Below, in pieces: positions 26,252 through 36,014 of a DNA stretch of 64,000 bases. Origin of the DNA: Thermonema lapsum (GTDB lineage Bacteria > Bacteroidota > Bacteroidia > Cytophagales > Thermonemataceae); assembly GCF_011761635.1 (NCBI RefSeq), contig NZ_JAASRN010000001.1:1167750-1231749 (forward strand). Reading direction: 5' to 3'. How positions within the stretch are numbered: position 1 is the first letter of the stretch; every line of letters starts with the position of its first letter. Position numbers and translations under genes: made by a program. The notes beneath the pieces were generated by a model. It was not told the DNA's origin and ran no database searches. It saw only the letters and a program-made list of their open reading frames with translations.

Positions 26252-28453
26252 TTAAGAAGTTTTCGGCATAGAATCTGCATGCTGCATATAGGATGGCACT
26301 CGTGGCAAACTAAGCAAAAACTCGGTATATCCGGCTTGGGTGTGTTTCAAATGCACATGCCCGCCCAAGTGCTCCATCGCCAAGCGCACCACATACAAGC
26401 CCAAGCCGGCACCCCGTGAACGAGTGCCTTTGGTGAAAATATCAAAGACTTTGTCTTTGATTTCCTCTTCTATGCCCATACCGTGGTCAATGACATGTAT
26501 ATGTACATACCGCTGCCCGCGAGGCAATATTTTTATATCTACCTGCACCCCTTGATAGCGCTCGCAATAGTCAATCGCATTTTGAATGAGGTTTTCAATA
26601 GCCAGACGCAGCAGCTTCACGTCTGCCCATAGCTCTGCCTCTTTCGATACGCTCAAGTTCCAGCGCAAGCGCTCTTTGTACAAAGACGCATCAAAGCTCC
26701 GAAAGATGTCTTCTATAAGGTGCTGCCAGTCTATTTTTTCGGCAACAGGCTCATGGTTGATGATGTTGTTGATGGTAAGCAGACGCGCCAAGATGTAATC
26801 CATCTCTTGGGCGGTATGCATAATACGAGAAAAGTATTCCAAAGCTTTGGGGTCCTCTATATCATGCAAAGCTATATTTACCAAGCCAAGTACTCGCGCA
26901 ATAGGACCTTTTAGGTCATGAGAGGCACGATAGAGAAAACTGTCTAAGTCGTTTTTTGTACGCAGCAAGTGTTTGTAAGACTGCCTCAACTCATGGGTAC
27001 GCTCAGCCACCTGTTCTTCCAGATTTTTGTTGGCTTTCATGAGCTCTTGATTCTGCCGTTCAATAACATATTGATAAGCTTCTAACTCTTCGTTCTTTTC
27101 CAATATTTCTTTACGGTGAGCTTCTAACTCCCTGCTTTTATCCTCCAAGATATCCAGCAGTTTTTTCTTCTCCCTATAGCGTATGTAAATCACAACGACG
27201 GCAGCAATCAATATGAACACAACAAAGCCTCCAAGAAGCAGTATCAATTGCTTTTGACGTTCTTCTATGGTAGCCAGTGCTTCTGCTTTCTGGCGCAGTT
27301 CTGCTTCTTTTTTGCGCCTTTCTTCCTCATAATTGAGCTGCATCTTGAATATCTCGGTGCGTTTGTCATCGGGGTACACTTTGTCCCGGATGGACTCATA
27401 TCCACGCAAATAAGCATAAGCTTTTTGGTAATCCCCCAGCTTGGCATAAATATCAGACAGCAAGGCATTTGCCTTCATCATCAGCGATTGCCTCTGTGCA
27501 GCCTCAGCCAGCTGGAGCGCCCCTTTTGCCGCCGTTAAGGCTTTCCCATACTCTTTTTGATGATAATACAAGCGCCCTATGTTCAAATAAAAATCAGACA
27601 ATTCGGCTACATTGTTATTGGTTTCTTGCTCCACACGCCACCCTTCTTCAAAACACACTTTTGCACGCTCGTAATCCTGCAGAAGCAGGTAAATCTCGCC
27701 CATATTGCGCAGCACCGTCGATACTCCTTTGCGTGTACCACGTTGCTTTGCCATGTCGAGATATTTCTGGTAGTGTTCCAGTGCTTTGTCGTATTGTTTC
27801 AAACCACGATAGGCATCAGCTAAGTTGTTGTGGCTGATGATAACCCCCACCCAATCATTGGATTCCTTGTCTATTTCTAAGGACTTTTCATGATACTGGC
27901 GTGCAAGCTCATACTCCCCCACGTCGTTATACACATTCCCCAAGTTCTTGTATACCCTACCCATCCCCCTCTTGTCATCGGCTTTTTCAAATATGTTCTG
28001 TGCTTCGAGAAAAGACTCAACAGCTCGGGCATACTCCCCCAGCTCATACTGCATATTGCCTACATACATACGCATATGGGCTGCCTGCAAGCTGTCGCCT
28101 GCCCGCCAATAGTTACTCTCTGCTTTTTGGTAGTATTCTTTGGCTTTTTTAAACTCTCCTTTGCGGTGGTGCATAATGGCTTCGATGAAGGCATCGATTG
28201 CCTGAATATGATGGTTATTCGGATAGCGACGGGCTAGTTCATGCAGCTGCCGACGATAGAGTCGCATCTGTACGGAATCGTTGGCTACGAAACGAACCGT
28301 GAGTTTTTTCAATATTTCTGCCTCCTTCAAGGGGTCGTTCCGGCGCCGGCACTCCTCCAATGCTTGCTTAAGGCTGTCCACATCGTATTGTGCCTGCAAC
28401 AGCCCAGCACCTAACGCAAGCAAAACAACAAAAATAAAAAGCCGGTACTTCAT
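26252..28453 (-). CDS. TPR-containing sensor histidine kinase
   Basis: The protein is 733 aa from the ATG at 28453 (MKYRLFIFVVLLALGAG), which gives a signal peptide ending LQAQ. About residues 30-370 form a series of tetratricopeptide repeats (for example VYKNLGNVYNDVGEYELARQ and VLRNMGEIYLLLQDYERAK). One membrane helix follows (LILLLGGFVVFILIAAVVVI), then a long coiled coil and the kinase core: FLYRASHDLKGPIARVLGLV (H box), NLIQNAIDYCERY (N box), VIDHGMGIEEE and GAGLGLYVVRLA. TPRs in the periplasm probably sense a protein or peptide. It lies 10 nt upstream of dnaX on the same strand; no response regulator is adjacent. Confidence 0.92.
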   Translation of the reverse strand: MKYRLFIFVVLLALGAGLLQAQYDVDSLKQALEECRRRNDPLKEAEILKKLTVRFVANDSVQMRLYRRQLHELARRYPNNHHIQAIDAFIEAIMHHRKGEFKKAKEYYQKAESNYWRAGDSLQAAHMRMYVGNMQYELGEYARAVESFLEAQNIFEKADDKRGMGRVYKNLGNVYNDVGEYELARQYHEKSLEIDKESNDWVGVIISHNNLADAYRGLKQYDKALEHYQKYLDMAKQRGTRKGVSTVLRNMGEIYLLLQDYERAKVCFEEGWRVEQETNNNVAELSDFYLNIGRLYYHQKEYGKALTAAKGALQLAEAAQRQSLMMKANALLSDIYAKLGDYQKAYAYLRGYESIRDKVYPDDKRTEIFKMQLNYEEERRKKEAELRQKAEALATIEERQKQLILLLGGFVVFILIAAVVVIYIRYREKKKLLDILEDKSRELEAHRKEILEKNEELEAYQYVIERQNQELMKANKNLEEQVAERTHELRQSYKHLLRTKNDLDSFLYRASHDLKGPIARVLGLVNIALHDIEDPKALEYFSRIMHTAQEMDYILARLLTINNIINHEPVAEKIDWQHLIEDIFRSFDASLYKERLRWNLSVSKEAELWADVKLLRLAIENLIQNAIDYCERYQGVQVDIKILPRGQRYVHIHVIDHGMGIEEEIKDKVFDIFTKGTRSRGAGLGLYVVRLAMEHLGGHVHLKHTQAGYTEFLLSLPRVPSYMQHADSMPKTS

Positions 28454-28523
28454 GAATATGCTTACATGCAAAATGTTCTGATAATGAAGATACTATATTC
28501 TTGGCGCAAATACAACTCTTAGC

Positions 28524-29546
28524 TCACTGCCAGAGCAACATATTACAGCCTCTTTGCTCGGCAAAGTCCATGCGTCCACTAATGCGGAAGCGCCCATCGG
28601 GCAAAAGACTGCCCATGTCTTGAGTAGCAATGAAGGCACAACTATCTATGTTAGCCAAATCTATGATACTGACTGCGCCAGCTCTTTGATGAGGATTGAG
28701 TGTTAAAGGGTCGTTGGGCTCACGCAGCAAAACCCGCATCCATGGCGGTGCTTCGAAGATGCCCTCTCCTTTTGAATAAGCTTGTGAAAGCAGCTCAGTC
28801 ATGCCATATTCCGAGTGCACCTGCTGCAAGTTCATCTTTTGACACAGTAGCGCATGCAGCTCTTCACGCAACAGTTCCTGCCGACGCCCTTTCATCCCCC
28901 CTGTTTCCATCACGATGACGCCCGACAAGTCCGGGGCGTAGCCTTCTGCCAGCTCCAGAAGGGCAAAAGACACGCCTATAAGCAAAATTTGACGCCCATC
29001 GGCTTGCTTTTTAAGACATTGTACGACTTTCAAAAGCTCCTCGTAATTATAGAGGTAAAAGCCTGATGCCTTCGACCCACTCTGCTCTATAAAATGACGC
29101 ACCATCCATACCAAAGAAGAGGTTTGGCGTTCGAGATAAGAAGGCAAAAGTGCCAGTATATGAAAATTCGACAAGGCACCATATTGGCTTTCGAAAATGC
29201 TACGGCTTACGGTAGCATACCATGCGGGGTCTGCCACATAGTGGCGGCTGCGCGGCTGCCCGGTAGTGCCGCTGCTTTCAAACACCAAGACAGAAGGCAA
29301 GCCCTCACAAAACACACGCTGCTCTTTGAATAACTCAATCGGCAGGAACGGAATTTGCTCTATTTTATTTATCTTAGAAGCATCAACCCCCAATGCCTGA
29401 ACGAATGCACGGTAAACAGCATTGTGCTTATATTGATAACGAAAGACCTCTAAGGCAAGCGGCTCGAAGCTGTCTTCACAGAGAGTTAATACACGGTGCA
29501 TGAGTTGCCGGCGTTCGGGGCTGTCAAGCATAAGTGCAAAAGGCAT
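28524..29546 (-). CDS. LuxE-like acyl-protein synthetase/acyltransferase
   Basis: The protein is 340 aa. It belongs to the adenylate-forming group that includes LuxE and phenylacetate-CoA ligase. Visible features are YRAFVQALGVD and IPFLPIELFKEQRVF near residue 70, the phosphate-binding FESSGTTGQPRSRHY near residue 90, a central HSEYGMTELLSQAY motif, and the late DLANIDSCAFIATQDMG. In luminous bacteria LuxE activates fatty acids; most Bacteroidota homologues have no tested role. No luxCD genes are nearby. The start overlaps, in divergent orientation, the region just before the lipoprotein gene at 29556. Confidence 0.82.
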   Translation of the reverse strand: MPFALMLDSPERRQLMHRVLTLCEDSFEPLALEVFRYQYKHNAVYRAFVQALGVDASKINKIEQIPFLPIELFKEQRVFCEGLPSVLVFESSGTTGQPRSRHYVADPAWYATVSRSIFESQYGALSNFHILALLPSYLERQTSSLVWMVRHFIEQSGSKASGFYLYNYEELLKVVQCLKKQADGRQILLIGVSFALLELAEGYAPDLSGVIVMETGGMKGRRQELLREELHALLCQKMNLQQVHSEYGMTELLSQAYSKGEGIFEAPPWMRVLLREPNDPLTLNPHQRAGAVSIIDLANIDSCAFIATQDMGSLLPDGRFRISGRMDFAEQRGCNMLLWQ

Positions 29547-29555
29547 TTAAAGACA

Positions 29556-30128
29556 ATGAATATGCAAAAATATAACATTCTGCTTGTTTGTGTGATAGCA
29601 CTGCTACTGAATGCGTGCTATGAGAAGCCCAGCTTTCCCTTGGCGCCACAAATCACATTCAAAGAAATCAGCGCCATTCCACAACGCGACGCTACTACCG
29701 GCTTTTACTTGGGCGACTCGGTCATCATAGCTATTGATTTTACCGACGGCGACGGCGACATCGGCTTATCGCAAGCCGACACTCTTCCTCCCTACCAGCT
29801 ATATATCGATAAAAACTCTAACCAAATCAACCGTTTCTACTTCAATTATTTTTGTGATGTAGAGCGGCGTGTGGCGGGCAGGTATCAACCTTTTGCCCTC
29901 CCCAATGGTACTACACTCAACGGGCGTATCAGACCCATTACTGACTCGCCCAACCCGGTAGAAGGCACCATCATCTACAGGACTTTCATTCCTGCTTTTT
30001 CGAACGACCTACAATACACCCTCAACCCTTACGACACCCTGCGCTTTCGTATTTCCATTGCCGACCGTGCACTTAATGAAAGTAATGTTATCTTTACCGA
30101 TTCCATTGTAGTATATCAAACCCCTTAG
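29556..30128 (+). CDS. Lipoprotein with DGDGDIG motif
   Basis: The protein is 190 aa from the ATG at 29556 (an alternative is 29562). The N-terminus MNMQKYNILLVCVIALLLNA ends in Cys21, a lipoprotein signal with lipobox LNAC. Near residue 68 it has AIDFTDGDGDIGL, an Asp-rich, probably calcium-binding motif that recurs in Bacteroidota lipoproteins with beta-sandwich folds. The C-terminal half (YDTLRFRISIADRALNESNV) looks like an Ig-like beta domain. It is likely attached to the outer membrane. No precise function is known. rsgA follows after 23 nt on the same strand. Confidence 0.75.
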   Translation: MNMQKYNILLVCVIALLLNACYEKPSFPLAPQITFKEISAIPQRDATTGFYLGDSVIIAIDFTDGDGDIGLSQADTLPPYQLYIDKNSNQINRFYFNYFCDVERRVAGRYQPFALPNGTTLNGRIRPITDSPNPVEGTIIYRTFIPAFSNDLQYTLNPYDTLRFRISIADRALNESNVIFTDSIVVYQTP

Positions 30129-30151
30129 CAAAACATAAAAACAACAAGTGC

Positions 30152-31075
30152 ATGGAAGGAATCGTTTTGCGTTCTACCGGTTCGTGGTACGACGTACGCA
30201 CCCCACAAGGTGATTCTTACAAGTGCCGCCTGCGCGGCAAACTACGGCTTAAAGGATTCAAAACAACCAATCCTGTGGCAGTGGGCGACCGCGTGCACTT
30301 CGAAATTGAAGACGAAGCGAGCAAAAGCGGCTTGATAGTGGACATAGAAGCCCGTCGCAATTACATCATACGCCAATCGGTGCACCGCACCGCCCATGCC
30401 CACCTCATTGCCTGCAACATAGACCAAGCCATTTTGATTGCCACTTTGGCAATGCCCCGCACCTCCTTTGGTTTTATCGACCGCTTCTTGGTCAGTTGCG
30501 AGGCTTATGATGTGCCAGCAGTCATCGTTTTTAATAAAACGGATATCCTCACCGACGAGGGCTTGGCATACCAAGCCGAGATTATGGATATGTACACTTC
30601 TATAGGCTATCGTTGCTTGGACACGTCTGTAACTAAACATTATCATATCGACGAATTTCGCGCCTTGCTCGATGGTAAAATATCGCTGCTGTCGGGGCAT
30701 TCGGGCGTGGGTAAGTCGTCGCTTATCAATGCCATCAAGCCGGAATTGAACCTAAAAACCTCCGAAATATCGCATTATTCCCAAAAAGGCAAGCACACCA
30801 CCACTTTTGCCGAAATGTTTGAGCTGTGGGAAAATACTTTTATCATAGACACGCCGGGCATCAAAGAAATGGGATTGGTCGATATATCGCCACAAGAGTT
30901 GTCTCATTATTTTCCTGAAATGCGGCAGTACTTGGGCGAATGCAAGTTTCACAATTGCATGCATGTGCACGAACCGGGCTGTGCCGTACGGGAAGCTTTT
31001 GAGCGTGGCGAAATTGCCGATACTCGCTATCACAGCTACCTGAGCATGCTCGAAAACCACGACAACCGCCGCTAA
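30152..31075 (+). CDS. rsgA: Ribosome small-subunit-dependent GTPase RsgA
   Basis: The protein is 307 aa. The GTPase motifs occur in the circularly permuted order typical of RsgA: NKTDIL (G4, about residue 128), GHSGVGKSSLIN (G1, about residue 184), then TTTFAEM (G2 region) and IIDTPGIKEMG (G3). An OB fold precedes them (residues 1-70), and a C-terminal zinc site has CKFHNCMHVHEPGCAV. RsgA matures the 30S subunit by releasing assembly factors. It follows the lipoprotein gene by 23 nt and precedes crtB by 92 nt, all on the plus strand. Confidence 0.97.
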   Translation: MEGIVLRSTGSWYDVRTPQGDSYKCRLRGKLRLKGFKTTNPVAVGDRVHFEIEDEASKSGLIVDIEARRNYIIRQSVHRTAHAHLIACNIDQAILIATLAMPRTSFGFIDRFLVSCEAYDVPAVIVFNKTDILTDEGLAYQAEIMDMYTSIGYRCLDTSVTKHYHIDEFRALLDGKISLLSGHSGVGKSSLINAIKPELNLKTSEISHYSQKGKHTTTFAEMFELWENTFIIDTPGIKEMGLVDISPQELSHYFPEMRQYLGECKFHNCMHVHEPGCAVREAFERGEIADTRYHSYLSMLENHDNRR

Positions 31076-31167
31076 ACATTTTTGTGCTCGTAGAAGCATT
31101 TTTATAAGCCAACAATTTGCCCTTTCATCCGTTTTTTTCATATATTTTAAAACAAAAAGCAATCATT

Positions 31168-32049
31168 ATGCTTGACCTTTACGAGCACACTGCCCTGGAA
31201 TGCAGCAAGCTGATTACACGACGCTACAGCACCTCTTTCAGCTTAGGCATTCGCACTTTGCACAAACGCTTTCACGCACCCATTTACGCCATCTATGGCT
31301 TTGTGCGCTATGCCGACGAAATCGTGGATACCTTTCACGAGCATGACAAGAAACAGTTGCTTGAACGTTTCCGGGCAGACACCTACCGTGCCATAGAAGA
31401 AGGCATCAGCTTGAACCCCGTGCTGCATTCCTTTCAATGGGTTGTGCGCCGATATGGCATTGAGCGCCCCCTCATTGACGCTTTCCTACACAGCATGGAA
31501 ATGGATTTGTGGCTCAAGCGCTGCGACCGTCAAAGCTATGAGACCTATATTTACGGCTCTGCCGAAGTAGTAGGCTTGATGTGTTTGCGTGTGTTTTGCG
31601 AGGGCGACCAAGTGCTCTACGACTTGCTGAAAGAGCCGGCTCGCCGCTTGGGGGCTGCCTTTCAAAAAATCAATTTTTTGCGCGACCTGCGCAGCGATTA
31701 CGTGGAACGAGGACGCACCTACTTCCCCAATATTGACTTTGAGCATTTCAGCGAGGATGAAAAAAAACAGATAGAAGCCGAAATAGCTGCTGACTTTCAA
31801 GCCGGATATGAAGGCATCTGCCATTTGCCCGAAGGGACACGTTTGGGGGTTTATCTGGCTTATGTTTATTATACTAAGCTATTCGATAAAATACGCAAAC
31901 TGCCGGCAAGCACCATCATGCAAGAGCGGGTGCGGGTACCCAACTTACACAAGTTTTTACTGTTGGCAGGCTCTTATCTGAAAAACTTATTTGTTGGCTT
32001 CCCCCAAAAAAATAGCTTTCTGCAAGAGGCACAATCTGTACAGGGATAA
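31168..32049 (+). CDS. crtB: Phytoene/squalene synthase family protein
   Basis: The protein is 293 aa from the ATG at 31168 (MLDLYEHTALECSKLITRRY). Both Asp-rich prenyl-diphosphate motifs are present: YADEIVDTF near residue 52 and INFLRDLRSDYVERGRTYFP near residue 168. RYSTSFSLGIRTL near residue 19 matches the S-x-S-F motif region of CrtB. The expected reaction joins two geranylgeranyl diphosphates into phytoene, the first step to carotenoids. The rest of the carotenoid pathway is outside the window, so squalene synthesis cannot be fully excluded. A terminator for the opposite strand starts 11 nt downstream. Confidence 0.9.
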   Translation: MLDLYEHTALECSKLITRRYSTSFSLGIRTLHKRFHAPIYAIYGFVRYADEIVDTFHEHDKKQLLERFRADTYRAIEEGISLNPVLHSFQWVVRRYGIERPLIDAFLHSMEMDLWLKRCDRQSYETYIYGSAEVVGLMCLRVFCEGDQVLYDLLKEPARRLGAAFQKINFLRDLRSDYVERGRTYFPNIDFEHFSEDEKKQIEAEIAADFQAGYEGICHLPEGTRLGVYLAYVYYTKLFDKIRKLPASTIMQERVRVPNLHKFLLLAGSYLKNLFVGFPQKNSFLQEAQSVQG

Positions 32050-32059
32050 TCCAAAAAAA

Positions 32060-32088
32060 CGGACGGCAGCAGCATGGCAAACCGTCCG
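32060..32088 (-). terminator. Terminator of the malic enzyme gene
   Basis: CGGACGG (32060-32066) pairs with CCGTCCG (32082-32088). On the minus strand a run of seven T follows. It lies 15 nt after the maeB stop, between two convergent genes. Confidence 0.8.
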
Positions 32089-32102
32089 GTGAGGGTGTCT
32101 TG

Positions 32103-34394
32103 TCAATCAGGCATCTGCTTTTTTTCTACTCTATCGCGGCGCTGTGCGTCCACCACTGCAATCGCCACCATGTTGATGATTTCACGGATAGAACTACCCA
32201 GCTGCAAGATGTGCACTGGCTTGTTCATGCCCAGCAAAATAGGTCCAATGGCTTCCAAGCCGCCGGCTTCCTGCAGCAGCTTATAGGCAATGTTACCAGA
32301 TTCGAGGTTGGGGAAAATCAAGGTGTTGGCACCTTCTTTTGCCAGCTCGCTGAAAGGATAGTTTTCGCGTAAGAGTTGCACATCCAGCGCCACGTTGGCT
32401 TGAATGTCGCCATCTACGATGATGTCGGGATAGCGCTCTTTTGCCAAAGCCACTGCTTTTTGCACTTTTTCGGGCACTGCTCCTTCGGCAGAGCCAAAGT
32501 TCGAGTAAGACAAAACCGCCATACGCGGCTCAAAACCAAAGAACTGCACCCCGCGCTGCGTCAACTTGATGATATCGACAAGCTCTTCTGCTGTCGGGTT
32601 TTCGTTTACGGTGGTATCGGCAAAGAACAAGGTGCGGTGTTTGGAATGCAAGATATACATGCCGGCTACTCGCTTCATAGGTGCCCGTGCCCCGACTATC
32701 TGCAAAGCCGGACGAATAACCCGCGGGTAGTTCTTGGTCAAACCCGAAATGAAAGCATCGGCTTCGCCGACTTCCAGCATCGCCACGCCAAAGTAGTTGC
32801 GGTCAAACATCAGTTTACGCGCATCGTAGAGGGTTACCCCACGTCTTTGCCGTTTTTGGTAAAGGATTTGGGCAAAACGCTCACGACGCTCTTCCTCTTC
32901 GGCGGGGTCTATGATTACACAAGCCGAGAGGTCTAAATGCAGTTCTCCGGCTATCTGTTCTATTTTTTGACGGTTGCCCAGCAGAATGGGTTTGGCTATA
33001 TTTTCATCAGAAATCACCTGCGCCACCTTCAGTATTTTGGGGTTGTCGGCTTCGGCAAAAACCACCCGTTTGGGGTTATTCTTGGCTTTCTGGATGATGG
33101 TTGACATAAGCTTTTGGTCTATGCCGATGCGCTCCTGCAGCTCTACCTCATAAGCAGCCCAGTCGGTTATATGGCGGCGAGCCACTCCCGACTCCATAGC
33201 GGCTTTTGCCACTGCAGGCGATATGGTCGTTATCAAACGGTAATCCAGCGGCTTGGGTATCAGGTAGTTTTTTCCGAAGGAAAGGGTTTCATTGCCATAA
33301 GCACGACTTACGGCATCGGGCACCGGCTGCTTGGCAAGTTCGGCAATGGCACGCACAGCAGCCAATTTCATGGCTTCGTTTATTTCGGTGGCGCGCACGT
33401 CTAATGCCCCCCGGAAGATGTAGGGAAATCCTAAGGCGTTGTTCACTTGGTTGGGATGGTCGGAACGCCCTGTTGCCATAATCACGTCAGGGCGGGTCTT
33501 CATAGCTAAATCGTAGGCTATTTCGGGGTCGGGGTTTGCCAAAGCAAACACGATGGGATTGTCTGCCATACTCAGGAGCATCTCAGGGCTAACTACATTG
33601 CCGCGAGACAAGCCCACGAACACGTCGGCGCCTTTCATCGCCTCTTCGAGGGTGTGTAGGTCTAAACTGGTAGCAAACTCAGCCTTCATAGGGTCTAAGT
33701 GGTCGCGGTCTTTGCGTATGACCCCCTTGCTATCGAGCATCACTATATTTTCGTGCCGAGCCCCCAAGCTCACATATATCTTGGCACAGGCAATAGCCGA
33801 AGCACCGGCACCGTTGATTACGATGCGCACTTGTTCGATAGACTTACCCACCAACTCCAAAGCATTGAGCAAAGCGGCAGCCGAGATGATGGCAGTGCCG
33901 TGCTGGTCGTCATGCATGACCGGTATGTTCATTTGCTCACGCAGTGCCTTTTCTATTTCGAAGCACTCGGGCGCTTTGATGTCTTCCAGATTGATGCCTC
34001 CAAAAGTAGGCTCCAATGCTTTGACTATCTTTACAAACTCGGTGGGGTCTTTACAATCTATTTCTATGTCGAAGACGTCGATACCAGCAAATTTTTTAAA
34101 CAGCACTCCCTTTCCTTCCATCACAGGCTTAGCAGCCTCAGGACCTATGTCACCCAAGCCCAAAACAGCCGTTCCGTTGGAAATCACGGCTACCAAATTG
34201 CCCTTGGCTGTGTATTCATATACTTTTTCTTTGTCTTCGGCAATTTCTTTACAGGGCTCCGCTACACCCGGCGAATAGGCAAGCGCCAAGTCGAGTTGTG
34301 TACTCAGTGCCTTGGTTGGCACCACTTCGATTTTACCGGGCGTCCCTTCCCGGTGATAGTTCAGCGCGTCTTCACGTCTTACTTTTATTGACAT
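32103..34394 (-). CDS. maeB: NADP-dependent malic enzyme with phosphotransacetylase-like domain
   Basis: The protein is 763 aa, the length of MaeB fusion enzymes. Residues 1-430 are malic enzyme: [50 protein letters not shown] (catalytic Lys, acidic ligands), HDDQHGTAI and [15 protein letters not shown] (nucleotide binding). Residues from about 430 to the end resemble phosphate acetyltransferase ([39 protein letters not shown]), a regulatory domain in this family. It decarboxylates malate to pyruvate with NADPH. It is a single gene ended by the hairpin at 32060-32088. Confidence 0.95.
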   Translation of the reverse strand: MSIKVRREDALNYHREGTPGKIEVVPTKALSTQLDLALAYSPGVAEPCKEIAEDKEKVYEYTAKGNLVAVISNGTAVLGLGDIGPEAAKPVMEGKGVLFKKFAGIDVFDIEIDCKDPTEFVKIVKALEPTFGGINLEDIKAPECFEIEKALREQMNIPVMHDDQHGTAIISAAALLNALELVGKSIEQVRIVINGAGASAIACAKIYVSLGARHENIVMLDSKGVIRKDRDHLDPMKAEFATSLDLHTLEEAMKGADVFVGLSRGNVVSPEMLLSMADNPIVFALANPDPEIAYDLAMKTRPDVIMATGRSDHPNQVNNALGFPYIFRGALDVRATEINEAMKLAAVRAIAELAKQPVPDAVSRAYGNETLSFGKNYLIPKPLDYRLITTISPAVAKAAMESGVARRHITDWAAYEVELQERIGIDQKLMSTIIQKAKNNPKRVVFAEADNPKILKVAQVISDENIAKPILLGNRQKIEQIAGELHLDLSACVIIDPAEEEERRERFAQILYQKRQRRGVTLYDARKLMFDRNYFGVAMLEVGEADAFISGLTKNYPRVIRPALQIVGARAPMKRVAGMYILHSKHRTLFFADTTVNENPTAEELVDIIKLTQRGVQFFGFEPRMAVLSYSNFGSAEGAVPEKVQKAVALAKERYPDIIVDGDIQANVALDVQLLRENYPFSELAKEGANTLIFPNLESGNIAYKLLQEAGGLEAIGPILLGMNKPVHILQLGSSIREIINMVAIAVVDAQRRDRVEKKQMPD

Positions 34395-34555
34395 AGTTCA
34401 AATATTTGTTGATTAAGTGCAAAACTAACAAAAGCCTTCTATTGAAGCGAAAAAGCAAGGTGGAAATATTCAGGCTTTCGTCCAAACATTTGCTTTAACA
34501 AAAGCTTAAACTTATTTAAGTTTGCAAGGCTGTTCATCTAGTAAACATCAAGCAT

Positions 34556-35044
34556 ATGACAACCTTCATGACGCTTTTTCAGCGTATTTCTCTGCTGGCA
34601 TTTGTGGTGGTGCTTTTGTATGGCTACAGTTTGCTACCAGAGGTAGTAGGCTTTCGTTTCAACGACTTTCAGCAACCCATCGAAGCCTTTCATAAAGGTC
34701 AGTTTTTTTATGTAACTGCCGGCTTCGTGGTTTTATTCAACCTTTTGATAGTGCTTTTCGTGCAGTTTGTGGCACAGATACCCGTACGCCGCCTTGCCAT
34801 AGCTTCGTTTTGGACTCAAGACAAAGCCCACGTGCAAGCTACCTTTCAAATACTGCGTGGATGGGCAAATGGCTTAGCCGGTTGGGTCAATGCCCTTTTT
34901 TGTTGGTTTGTGTATCAGTTTGTGCACCACAATACCGTTACTTATTTGAATCTTGACCCCACGCCTTATGTAATAGTAGGTGCTGTAGTATTGACGGCAT
35001 GGATGATAGCCCTGCCCTTGCGCTTTGCTGTCAAACGTATTTAG
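34556..35044 (+). CDS. Small polytopic membrane protein of unknown function
   Basis: The protein is 162 aa with four hydrophobic segments: ISLLAFVVVLLYGYSLL, FFYVTAGFVVLFNLLIVLFV, GWVNALFCWFVYQFV and YVIVGAVVLTAWMIAL. The second and third helices flank a polar segment with FWTQDKAHVQATFQ. I do not recognise the family. A TAAGTTTG sequence at 34517-34524 matches the Bacteroidota -7 box and could drive the gene. The sirtuin gene follows 140 nt later on the same strand. Confidence 0.6.
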   Translation: MTTFMTLFQRISLLAFVVVLLYGYSLLPEVVGFRFNDFQQPIEAFHKGQFFYVTAGFVVLFNLLIVLFVQFVAQIPVRRLAIASFWTQDKAHVQATFQILRGWANGLAGWVNALFCWFVYQFVHHNTVTYLNLDPTPYVIVGAVVLTAWMIALPLRFAVKRI

Positions 35045-35184
35045 TTGAGGTGCGAGGTAGCGTTATTTTCTACGTTTTTTTATCTTTATTGAAGACTACG
35101 ACACATTTTTTTATCTAAACAGCAACAGCTTTGTGGAATCTGCTCTCAAATTTATGGCGTATGCCCAAAGGTAATGGCAACCGC

Positions 35185-35886
35185 ATGAAGAAAGTGGTCG
35201 TACTGACCGGCGCAGGCATCAGTGCTGAAAGTGGTTTAAAAACCTTTCGCGATGCCGATGGTTTATGGGAAGGCTACGACATCGCCGAAGTGGCATCTAT
35301 AGAAGGGTGGCACCGCAATCCGCAAAAAGTATTGGAGTTTTACAATATGCGCAGGCGTCAGTTGGCACAAGCACAGCCCAATGCTGCCCACCGAGCACTC
35401 AAAGAAATGGAACGCTATTATGAGGTGGTCATCATTACCCAAAACGTAGATGACCTGCACGAACGGGCAGGGTCGTCGCGTATCATACACTTGCACGGGG
35501 AACTGACCAAAGCCCGTAGCAGCCAAAATCCACAGCTCGTTTATGATATAGGTTATAAGGACATCCATTGGGGCGACACTGCCGAAGACGGCAGTCAGCT
35601 GCGCCCACATATTGTGTGGTTTGGCGAAGCCGTGCCCATGATGGAGCAGGCAATTGCCGAAGTGGAACAAGCCGATATATTCATGATTGTGGGCACCTCG
35701 CTGGTGGTTTATCCAGCCGCCGGTCTGATTGATTATGCCTCCCCTCATATTCCCAAATATGTGGTGGACATCAAGCGCCCCGACATCTCTTGGCGTCGCT
35801 ATCCCCACCTGCATATGATTGAAGCCCCCGCAACTGAAGGTGTGCCTCGCTTAGTGAAAGAGTTGTGCCCGCAGGCAAACTGCTGA
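35185..35886 (+). CDS. cobB: Sirtuin-type NAD-dependent protein deacylase
   Basis: The protein is 233 aa from the ATG at 35185 (MKKVVVLTGAGISAESGLKT); the frame opens upstream at 35131 but the extra 18 residues are not conserved. NAD-binding GAGISAESGLKTFR, QNVDDLHERAGS with the catalytic region IIHLHGELTK, and GTSLVVYPAAGLI are all present. The usual four-Cys zinc site is missing: after the HGEL motif the expected CxxC pairs do not appear, as in the zinc-free class of bacterial sirtuins. It removes acyl groups from lysine using NAD+. The downstream region (35887-36014) holds no gene. Confidence 0.93.
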   Translation: MKKVVVLTGAGISAESGLKTFRDADGLWEGYDIAEVASIEGWHRNPQKVLEFYNMRRRQLAQAQPNAAHRALKEMERYYEVVIITQNVDDLHERAGSSRIIHLHGELTKARSSQNPQLVYDIGYKDIHWGDTAEDGSQLRPHIVWFGEAVPMMEQAIAEVEQADIFMIVGTSLVVYPAAGLIDYASPHIPKYVVDIKRPDISWRRYPHLHMIEAPATEGVPRLVKELCPQANC

Positions 35887-36014
35887 GCTTTCTTCATGTT
35901 GTTGTAACAAATATAAACGTAGTGTGGGCTATCTGGGTAGTTTGCATTTTGCGCCGAATTATTTTTACAGTTAGTCTGCTCATATTTGGCTCTTAAGCCC
36001 GCCTAACGCTTAAG

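Noticed and set aside
34489..34524. Promoter of the small membrane gene at 34556
   Set aside because: The -7 box TAAGTTTG is good, but the nearest TTTG lies 24 nt away instead of about 20, so I mention it only within the gene entry.
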